This document shows positions 26,092 through 33,543 of a DNA stretch of 33,543 nucleotides, piece after piece. How positions within the stretch are numbered: position 1 is the first letter of the stretch; every line of letters begins with the position of its first letter. Source of the DNA: Candidatus Altimarinota bacterium (GTDB taxonomy: Bacteria; Patescibacteriota; Gracilibacteria; BD1-5; UBA2023); the NCBI GenBank assembly GCA_023230505.1, contig JALNXF010000008.1, positions 1-33,543 on the forward strand. Direction: 5' to 3'. The translations under genes and the position numbers were made by a program. The notes beneath the pieces are model-generated. The model was not told where the DNA came from and did no database searches. It was given only the letters and a program-made list of their open reading frames with translations.

Positions 26092-27912
26092 TTAATTTAC
26101 TCTATCTTTAATTTCTTTTAAAATACTTGCAATAAATTCATCTGTACTTGCTTCACTTTGCTCTTTTGTTTTGTAATTTCTAACTGAAACTGAATTTTCT
26201 TTTTCTTCTTTTTCTCAAATAATTAGGATATATGGAACTTTTTGAAGTTCAGCATTTCTTACTTTTTTATTTAAAGAATCTGAACTGTCATCAATTTTTA
26301 CTCTTATTCCGGATTCTCTTAGTTTAGCGTAAACCTTGTCGGCATAAGAGATAAATACATCTGAAACTGGCACTATTTTTACTTGTTCAGGAGCTAACCA
26401 AAGAGGAAAACTTCCTGCATAATGTTCGATTAATAATCCTAAAAATCTCTCAAAAGAGCCAAAAAGTGCTCTATGAAGCATAAATGTTTTTTCTTGTTCT
26501 CACTTATCATTTACGAAAGTCATATCAAATCTTTCTGGTAAGTTAAAATCAAATTGAAGTGTTGAACATTGCCATTCGCGCCCCAATACATCTTTTAATT
26601 TAAAATCAAGTTTTGGTCAGTAAAATGCTGCTTCTCATTCTTCAGCTACGTAATCTAACTTCATTTCCTTTGCTACTTTTTCAAGTACATTTTGAGTTAA
26701 ATCCCATCATTCATCATTTCCTGCATACTTGCTTTTATTATTTGGATCACGAAGAGATAGATATACTTTTATAGTATTTTTATCAAATCCAAAACTCTCA
26801 AAAATATAAAGTATAAAATTTACTACTCTTTTTAGTTCATCCTCTACTTGGTCTTTTCTACAGATAATATGTGCATCATCCTGTGTAAATCATCTTACGC
26901 GAGTAAGTCCAGATAGTTGTCATTTTTTCTCGAATCTGTACACAGTACCAGTCTCACACCAGCGAAGAGGAAATTCTCTATAACTTTTTGGCTCACTTTT
27001 AAAGATTTCTACATGAAATGGGCAATTCATAGGCTTAAGTAAGAAAGTTTCGCTTTCTTTTGCTTTTACTCAGGCTTGCATTTCCTCTAAAGACTGCCCA
27101 ACTTCCATAGGTGGATACATACTATCCGCATAAAATCCCCAGTGTCCAGAAGTTTCCCAAAGTGTTTTATTTCAAATATGTGGAGTTCTAACAAAATCAT
27201 AACCATTTTTTTCATGAGCCTCTTTCCAAAAATCCTCCACTTGTTTCCAAAGCATAGCCCCAGCAGGAAGCCATAATGGAAGACCGAGACCGACTTTATC
27301 AGAAAATGTAAATAATTTTAATTTTTTACCAAGTACTCTATGATCTCTCTTTTTTGCTTCTTCTAAAAATTTTAGGTATTCATCTAGTTTTTCTCTACTC
27401 TCAAAGGCAAAACCATAAATACGAGTAAGCATAATATTGCTAGAATCTCATTTCCAATAAGCTCCGGCAATTTTATCTAATTTAAAAGAATTCTCATTAA
27501 TCTCGATTGATTTACCTACATGAGGACCACGACACATATCCATGAAAGTCTCTGTTCATTGCTGAGTTAGATTTTTATAAAAAGTTAGCTCAGTTTCTCC
27601 TGATTTTTTCAAATCCTCAGCCATTTCTAGCTTATAGATTTCTCAGCTTGATTTAATAGTTTTAATTGCCTTATCAATTGGAAGTTTATATTCCTCAAAA
27701 AGCTGATTTTGTTTAATAATATTTTTCATTTTCTTCTCAATTTCCTTAAGATTTTCCTCTTTGAATTCAATTCCTCAAAAATCAAAATCATAATAAAATC
27801 AATTTTCAATATCTGGTCCGATAGCAAGCTTAACATCCGGATAAATAGATTTCACAGCCTGAGCCATAATATGAGCCAAACTATGGCGAATTGTAGTAAT
27901 TGGGTAGTTCAT
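26092..27912 (-). CDS. thrS: Threonyl-tRNA synthetase lacking the TGS domain
   Basis: ThrRS charges tRNA-Thr. The 606-residue protein starts [20 protein letters not shown], beginning at the editing domain, whose HxxxH is at residues 10-14. CRGPHVGKS follows near 125. The catalytic core includes [10 protein letters not shown] near 297 with the zinc cysteine, [17 protein letters not shown] near 325-340 (motif 2 area), and [17 protein letters not shown] near 485. The anticodon-binding domain starts at [12 protein letters not shown] near 505. The usual ~60-residue N-terminal TGS domain is absent, and two in-frame TAA codons just upstream rule out a longer frame. murI follows in the same operon. 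The upstream region may carry a structured RNA. Confidence 0.95.
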
Positions 27913-27943
27913 AAAATTATTAAATTATTAAATATTGGCTTTA

Positions 27944-27972
27944 AAAAACTCCCACTTTCAGTGGGAGTTTTT
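27944..27972 (-). terminator. Terminator between the RNA-like region and thrS
   Basis: Perfect 12-bp stem AAAAACTCCCAC / GTGGGAGTTTTT, five-base loop. On the minus strand it lies 32 bases before the thrS start, so it either ends a small RNA or attenuates thrS. Confidence 0.85.
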
Positions 27973-27987
27973 GTTTGTTGCATCAAA

Positions 27988-28056
27988 AAAACCCTACTTT
28001 GTGGAAGTATTAGCTCTGCTTATCGTAACAAGTCATGCGACCATATCAAGGGTTGG
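27988..28056 (-). ncRNA. Candidate structured RNA or thrS leader
   Basis: On the minus strand AACCCT (28055-28050 region) can pair with AGGGTT (27995-27990 region), enclosing hairpins GTC-GCAT-GAC, CTT...AAG and TACTT-CCACA-AAGTA, followed by seven Ts. The local GC is higher than the flanks. A 17-codon ORF (MQLNSNQPLIWSHDLLR) overlaps it, starting near 28072, and has no Thr codons. It is not a T-box by the parts I can check (no GGGTGG antiterminator motif), nor a tRNA, SRP RNA or tmRNA that I recognise. Confidence 0.4.
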
Positions 28057-28097
28057 TTAGAATTTAATTGCATATAGTTTATTAAAAACATTTTATA

Positions 28098-28137
28098 TGT
28101 CAAATTTTTTGACTTTTTTTGAAAATTAATATATTAT
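28098..28137. promoter_or_regulatory. Divergent promoters of island 2
   Basis: Plus strand: TTGACT (28109-28114), 17-base spacer, TATTAT (28132-28137). Minus strand: TTGACA (reverse complement of 28098-28103), about 16 bases, then TAAACT. The two -35 boxes are only five bases apart. A small hairpin AGTGA-TGATG-TCACT (28155-28169) lies in the plus-strand leader. Confidence 0.55.
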
Positions 28138-28210
28138 GTCTTAGACATTATCGCAGTGATGATGTCACTATGTTTTTTAAGAACATTTTTACAAAAAGGA
28201 GAAGTGCATT

Positions 28211-28378
28211 ATGAAGGAAGGTCGTCAAACCCCCAAAGAACAAACCCACATTACTTCCATTCAGCTCTCGAACGCCATGCGGAAACCCGGAGGCATCGAA
28301 GAGCTCAAGGCTTCTGGTATGCCCTTGGCACCCAGAGCCCAAAAGCTCGCAGAAGGAAGAGGTGTGTTCTGGGGCTGA
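28211..28378 (+). CDS. 55-aa protein with TGA stop, standard-code style (island 2)
   Basis: A soluble, basic small protein, MKEGRQTPKEQTHITSIQL to RGVFWG, unknown family. AAGGAG (28196-28201) lies nine bases before ATG. All seven glycines are GGN, and the GC content is near 55%, about twice the flanks. The natural stop is TGA (28376-28378), 22 bases before a terminator. In this host's code TGA would be glycine and the frame would run on 12 codons (GFSAGCIKERRA) to TAG at 28412, which is inside the terminator loop. The gene therefore fits a standard-code source. Whether it is expressed here is unknown. Confidence 0.7.
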   Translation: MKEGRQTPKEQTHITSIQLSNAMRKPGGIEELKASGMPLAPRAQKLAEGRGVFWG

Positions 28379-28400
28379 TTTTCAGCCTGATGTATAAAAG

Positions 28401-28426
28401 AAAGGCGAGCCTAGAAGCTCGCCTTT
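28401..28426 (+). terminator. Terminator of island 2
   Basis: Perfect 10-bp stem AAAGGCGAGC / GCTCGCCTTT with a six-base loop CTAGAA, then T-rich. It is the most GC-rich stem among the terminators here. Confidence 0.9.
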
Positions 28427-28509
28427 TTCTTTTGTTAATAAAATTTTGCATTTTTTGAAAAAAATCATAAAATTAACGCAAATACAAATATTTAATTTTA
28501 AATTAGCTA

Positions 28510-29985
28510 ATGTCATTATACCAGAAATACAGACCGAAAGACTTTGACTCTTTAATTGGGCAGGAATTCGTAAAAATATCACTTCAAAATGCTTTGATTC
28601 AAGATAAAACAGTTTGAGCATATCTTTTTTATTGATCTCGTGGTACAGGTAAGACAAGTGTGGCCAGAATTTTGGCTAGATGATTTAATTGTCTTAACTT
28701 AACAAAAGAGTGAAATCCATGTCATAAATGTGATAATTGTGAATCTTTTAATGATGGAGAATTTATAGATGTTGTAGAAATAGATGCAGCAAGTAACACT
28801 GGAGTTGATAATATTCGTGAGTTAATTGAAAGAGCACAATTTCAACCAAATCAAGCAAAATACAAAGTATATATTATTGATGAGGTACATATGCTTTCTA
28901 AATGAGCATTTAATGCGCTTTTAAAAATTCTTGAAGAGCCACCATCTCATGTAAAATTTATTCTTGCAACAACTGAAATTCATAAAATTCCAGAGACAAT
29001 AATTTCTAGAACTCAAAGATATGATTTTAAAAAAATTACTGAAGATGATATTTCTGAGAGATTAAGACATATATCAAAAAGTGAAGATATTATAGCCGAT
29101 GAAGCTGCTTTAAGTCTTATTTCAAGATTATCAAAATGATGACTAAGGGATGCGATATCTCTATTTGAGCAATATTCAATTTGATGATATTTAAAACTAG
29201 AATATTTAAAACACAATTTACAATTAGTTTGAGATGAATTTTTAGTAGAATTTAGTGAAAATATCATAAATAAAGACAAAGATAGGGTAATAAAAAATCT
29301 AGAATTTTTAAAATGAAAATGAATTGATGTTAAAATTTTTATTGAAGAAATGGTTTTTTATCTTAGAAATAAATTAATTGCTAATTTTTGAAAAAGTGAA
29401 TTTTCATCATATATTGAAATTTTTGAAGCCCTACAAGATATCTATTCTAAGCTAAGATTTGTACCAGACACTTTTAGTTCACTAGAAATTTGAATTCTTA
29501 AAATTATAAGTGGAAGATTCCTGCCTTCGCAGGAATGACAGAAAGGGCAGGAATGAAAGAAGAACCAGGAATGACAGAAACAAGAACAAAAAACGCTCAA
29601 AAAAGAGGAGAAAAAAGAAAATGTAGGGAACGATGGTAATCATTCCGAGATAAAATCAGAAAAAGAAGAGAAAATACCAAAAAGTGAAATTAAGAAAAGT
29701 GAAAATTCCAAACCTCTTAATATAGCAGAATTAATAGAAAAAATCAAGAAAGAGCCTTGAAAATGATTTGTAGCAATGACATTAAAGGCTTCAAAATTTG
29801 ATATTGATGAAAAAAATTGTATAATCCACACAAGTACAAAATTTAATTATGATAAATTAAATACGCCAGAATTAAGACATTATTTAAATTCAAAAATAGA
29901 GGAATTATTCTGACAAAATTTAAATATTTTAATTGAATTTGGCGAAGATAGTAATCTAATTTGAGAAGCATTAGATGTTTTTTAA
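28510..29985 (+). CDS. dnaX: DNA polymerase III subunit gamma/tau
   Basis: DnaX is the clamp-loader ATPase. The 491-residue protein starts MSLYQKYRPKDFDSLIGQ. Walker A YGSRGTGKTSVARILA is at about 41-56 with TGA at the first glycine. A zinc-finger cysteine set lies in CLNLTKEGNPCHKCDNCESF (about 61-80). DEVHMLSKGAFNALLKILEEPP (about 124-145) and ISRTQRYDF (about 165) complete the ATPase. Domain III runs to about 335. The segment at about 337-360 (SQEGQKGQEGKKNQEGQKQ) comes from a repeated DNA element. The remaining tail includes a charged linker and a folded end (LNIAELIEKIKKEPGKG onward). It stops with TAA. No ribosomal frameshift slippery site is evident to me. Confidence 0.95.
29519..29590 (+). 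repeat. CAGGAATGACAGAAA repeat cluster inside dnaX
   Basis: Starts with hairpin TTCCTGCCTTCGCAGGAA (minimal stem TTCCTGC/GCAGGAA), and then GGAATGACAGAAA-like units occur three times (near 29530, 29552 with A for C, and 29568). Each is read in frame with TGA as glycine, giving repeats of QEGQK or QEGKK. Confidence 0.8.
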
Positions 29986-30020
29986 AAATTAAAATTTAAT
30001 AATTTTTTAACATAGAAAAT

Positions 30021-31235
30021 ATGAAAATACCTTATATTTTAAAATTAGTATTTAATAGATATTTTTTTCAAAAAATCTTTGCAATATGACTTTTGATTTT
30101 TGTCGGATTTTATTTAAAAGGGTTTTTTGCAGTATTTTTAATTACATTCCTTTTTGCTTATTTATTCCTTAATTTATGAGAATTTTTAAATAGATTTTTA
30201 GATAAATATATCGAAAAAATAAAAGAAAGAAGAATTAAAAATTTTCTAAAAGCAGTTTTTTGAATTAATGCAATTGTACTTTCATTATATATTTTATTTA
30301 TATGACTAATAATTTTTGCTATATCAGATTTACTACCAAAAATAATTCAAGAATTAACTGATTTACCTAGAACTATGCCATTTTTAGCTGTTCAAGTAAA
30401 AGAAGTTTTACAAAAATTACAAGAATTAATGAGTTTCAAACAAAATATTCAATGAACAATTGCTGATTTATTAAAAGAAAGTAATTATGAAATAATAATG
30501 AATTTTTTATGAAATCTAAAAAGTGTCTGATTAGTTTTAATAGAATTTGTAATTTCGCTAATTTTAAGTTATGTATTTATTATTGATAGAGTAAAAATTA
30601 AAACTTATTTAGAGGATATAAAAAAATGAAATTTTGCATTTTTATATAAAGAATACGAAATACTTTTTACTAAAATTGCTAATTGATTTTGAATGATTTT
30701 TAAAGCTCAAAGTATAATTTCACTAGCCAACACTGTATTAACAATCGCATCGCTATATATAATAAGTTTCGCGCATTGATGAGAACAATTTCCATTTATT
30801 TTCACACTTGCAATAATTGTATTTATCTTTGGTTTTATACCAGTTATGTGAACATTTTTATCTTCTGTACCAATTATCGCGATATGATTTTCATATGGTT
30901 GAATAACGGTTGTAATTGAAATATTATTGATGGTAACTTTTATACATATGATTGAGGCATATTATCTTAATCCAAAAATAGTTTCTTCATATATGGAATT
31001 ACCAATTTCACTTACTTTTTTGATTTTGATAGTATCAGAGCAAATAATGTGAATGGCGGGACTTCTTATTTGAATGCCAATTTTTTATATAATTATTGAC
31101 TTATTAAAAGATTTCAATAATTATATTACAAAAGTTAAATGAACCTATCATAGTATAGATTCACTGAAAGATGAAACAAAAGAAAATATATCTAATCAAA
31201 TTAGATTATCTAGATCCGGTAAAAAAAGTACATAA
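30021..31235 (+). CDS. AI-2E/PerM-family membrane protein
   Basis: The family comprises exporters or permeases, including TqsA and PerM, with about eight helices. The 404-residue protein starts MKIPYILKLVFNRYFF, with membrane helices near 20-60 (FAIGLLIFVGFYLKGFFAVFLITFLFAYLFLN), 80-105, 165-190 (VLIEFVISLILSYVFIIDR), 225-260, 265-300 (IFTLAIIVFIFGFIPVMGTFLSSVPIIAIG), and 320-380. The motif GFIPVMGTFLSSVP, a short form of the family's P-x-hG signature, and HMIEAYYLNPKIVSSYMELP near 310-330 support the call. It ends with a polar tail. TGAs are glycine throughout. Substrate unknown. Confidence 0.85.
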
Positions 31236-31240
31236 CCCTG

Positions 31241-31337
31241 TGTCATCCTGAGCCTCCTCAGTGTCATCCTGAGCTTCAAGGTGAATTGAAATTTTTTCAA
31301 GAGAGGGACCACCTGGGTGGTGTCGAAGGATCTATTA
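31241..31337. repeat. Intergenic copy of the TGTCATCCTGAGC repeat
   Basis: TGTCATCCTGAGC at 31241-31253 and again at 31262-31274, then a hairpin CCACC-TGG-GTGG near 31310, and right end GTCGAAGGATCTATTA (31322-31337). Same ends as the mfd copy at 9877-9938. It sits between the PerM and ABC genes, just upstream of the ABC start. Confidence 0.82.
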
Positions 31338-31359
31338 TTTATAATAACTAAATTTTTTT

Positions 31360-32112
31360 ATGGCAAAAGCAAATGTATTACAAACAATTTCTGTAAATAA
31401 ATATCTTGATGGAAAACAGATTTTATTTGATGTAAATCTTGAAATAAAAGAGTGAGAGGTTTTCTGATTTTTATGACCAAATTGAGCTTGAAAAACTACA
31501 ACTATGAAATGTATTTTAAATTTAATTAAACCAGAAAGCTGAGAAATTATAATTTTGTGAGAAAATGAGCTAACAAATGAAATCAAATCCCAAATAGGTT
31601 TTATGCCAGAAAATACCTATTTATACAAATATTTAACTTGATATGAATTCCTAAAATTTAACTGAAAATTTTATAATATTGAAAAAAATGAACTAGAAGA
31701 AAAAATAAACAATCTCCTAGAAAAAGTGTGACTCAAAGAAGCTAAAGATAAGCTTCTCGCAAAATATTCAAAATGAATGCTTCAAAGAATTGGGCTCGCA
31801 CAAGCCATTATTAACAATCCAAAACTAGTTTTTTTAGACGAACCAATGAGCTGATTAGATCCAATCTGAAGAAAAATGGTAAAAGATCTAATCCTAGAAC
31901 TTAAAAAAAATTGAACAACAGTGTTTTTTAATACCCACATCCTATCAGATGTAGAGTCAATTTGTGATAGATTTGCCATAATCCACAAATGAAAGATAAT
32001 CGAAGAGAACAAAGTTAAAAATCTCAAAAAACATCTCGAAGATTTATTTATAGAAAAAATAAATGAAGCAAACGAGAGAGAATTAGAAGAAGAAAATGAA
32101 GAAAATAATTAA
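31360..32112 (+). CDS. ABC transporter ATP-binding protein
   Basis: A 250-residue nucleotide-binding subunit, starting MAKANVLQTISVNKYLDGKQ. Walker A GPNGAGKTTTM (about 42-52) has TGA at all three glycines. MPENTYLYKYLTGYEF (Q-loop area) is near 85-100, signature YSKGMLQRIGLAQAI near 136-150, Walker B LVFLDEPMSGLDPIG near 157-171, and H-loop FFNTHILSDVES near 190-201. It is of the DrrA/CcmA-like subfamily, with a short charged C-terminal tail ending EENEENN. No permease partner lies next to it; mnmA starts five bases after its stop. The membrane partner is unknown, perhaps encoded elsewhere. Confidence 0.93.
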
Positions 32113-32117
32113 AACTT

Positions 32118-33182
<1,065 letters not shown>

Positions 33183-33196
33183 TCAATAGAGACTAA

Positions 33197-33228
33197 AAAA
33201 GACATTAGAAAAAATTCTAATGTCTTTT
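33197..33228. terminator. Bidirectional terminator between mnmA and the rRNA operon
   Basis: 14-bp stem AAAAGACATTAGAA / TTCTAATGTCTTTT with an AAAA loop. It lies between mnmA (+) and tRNA-Val (-), so it can serve both. Confidence 0.9.
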
Positions 33229-33242
33229 ATTTTATTCAAATA

Positions 33243-33319
33243 TGGTGGGTAATGTTGGATTCGAACCAACGACCCCCTGCTTGTAAGGCAGATGCTCTCA
33301 CCAACTGAGCTAATCACCC
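33243..33319 (-). tRNA. tRNA-Val (UAC)
   Basis: On the minus strand GGGTGAT pairs with ATTACCC as the acceptor stem, with one G-U pair. D-arm GCTCAGTTGGTGAGAGC and anticodon loop CTTACAA are present, giving anticodon TAC (valine). T-arm GTTGGTTCGAATCCAAC and an encoded CCA end are intact. Confidence 0.95.
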
Positions 33320-33326
33320 AAAATTA

Positions 33327-33404
33327 TGGTACCCGAGACAGGATTCGAACCTGTGACCTTCAGCTTAGAAGGCTGCTGCTCTATCCAGGCTGAGCTACTC
33401 GGGC
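33327..33404 (-). tRNA. tRNA-Arg (UCU)
   Basis: Acceptor stem GCCCGAG / CTCGGGT (a G-U first pair), D-arm GCTCAGCCTGGATAGAGC, anticodon loop CTTCTAA with TCT (arginine AGA/AGG), T-arm CAGGTTCGAATCCTG and encoded CCA. It lies between 5S rRNA and tRNA-Val in the same direction. Confidence 0.95.
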
Positions 33405-33433
33405 AAATTCTATATTCTTTTTTCTTCTTCCCA

Positions 33434-33543
33434 TTATCTTGGCATTTACCTACTCTTGCACCTCTGAGAGGCACTACCATCAGCACGACATGTCTTAACT
33501 TCTGTGTTCGGAATGAGAACAGGTGTACCCCATGCGTAATAAA
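33434..33543 (-). rRNA. rrf: 5S rRNA (5' end outside window)
   Basis: The minus strand contains ACACCTGTTCTCATTCCGAA, CAGAAGTTAAG, and GGTAGTGCCTCTCAGAGG, the conserved loops and helices of 5S rRNA. It ends near TGCCAAGATAATGG; the exact 3' end is estimated. The few 5'-terminal bases are likely beyond the edge. It is the start of an rRNA operon tail, followed by tRNA-Arg and tRNA-Val. Confidence 0.93.

Noticed and set aside
27988..28056. T-box riboswitch or tRNA fragment before thrS
   Set aside because: The T-box antiterminator motif and a GGTTCGAAT-type T-arm are missing, though the region folds.
27709..28077. A 122-residue plus-strand frame starting inside thrS
   Set aside because: It is antisense to the start of thrS and then crosses a terminator and non-coding DNA, with low-complexity Asn/Phe/Lys content.
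28148..28342. Minus-strand frame opposite the 55-residue island gene
   Set aside because: No ribosome site precedes it, and the plus-strand gene has promoter, Shine-Dalgarno and terminator in order.

Overview
The window comes from a low-GC bacterium that reads UGA as glycine (genetic code 25), which points to the candidate phyla Absconditabacteria (SR1) or Gracilibacteria. The proof is internal. Almost every long gene is open only if TGA is sense, the TGAs fall on invariant glycines (for example all three glycines of the P-loop of the ABC ATPase at 31360, and GLFDSGFGG in MurI), tryptophan is TGG, and these genes end in TAA or TAG. Most starts lack a Shine-Dalgarno sequence and sit behind AT-rich leaders.

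Layout. 1-4800: elongation factor G (5' end missing), a minus-strand group including protein-isoaspartate methyltransferase, and ribosome recycling factor. 4800-13400: a PHP phosphoesterase, a TrmB-type regulator, a BRO-type antirepressor-like gene, a secreted SNase/Excalibur nuclease, an inverted-repeat element, the repair translocase Mfd, and a DUF4143-type AAA ATPase. 13386-23342: an envelope-flavoured accessory region with a membrane-anchored protein carrying a phage-tail-like domain, a GH73 glucosaminidase, a STAS protein, a FemAB-like transferase, an Ala/Glu/Pro/Thr-rich lipoprotein, and three large unknown proteins, one with MORN-like repeats. 23470-33182: a YtxH-like protein, GrpE, thrS-murI, dnaX, a PerM/AI-2E exporter, a lone ABC ATPase and mnmA. 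The right edge holds the tail of an rRNA operon on the minus strand: 5S rRNA (partial), tRNA-Arg(UCU), tRNA-Val(UAC).

Two small islands (about 24564-25312 and 27944-28426) look unlike everything around them. They have near-consensus -35/-10 promoters, strong Shine-Dalgarno sites, compact genes, GC-rich terminators, and 23 of 23 glycines written GGN with no in-frame TGA except one that acts as a natural stop. I read them as DNA acquired from a standard-code organism. The first abuts murI, whose own stop now lies in the island's terminator loop. The second carries a divergent pair: a 55-residue ORF, and a short transcript that may be a structured RNA upstream of thrS.

The second notable theme is small palindromic repeats inserted in frame inside essential genes (mfd at several sites, dnaX, mnmA), with relatives in intergenic DNA. 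Two share one design, a 12-14 bp perfect palindrome repeated after a 7-8 bp spacer. Another has a copy with the same two ends in mfd and in the gap before the ABC gene. All function calls are from reading the sequence, without database searches; translations were made by eye in code 25.
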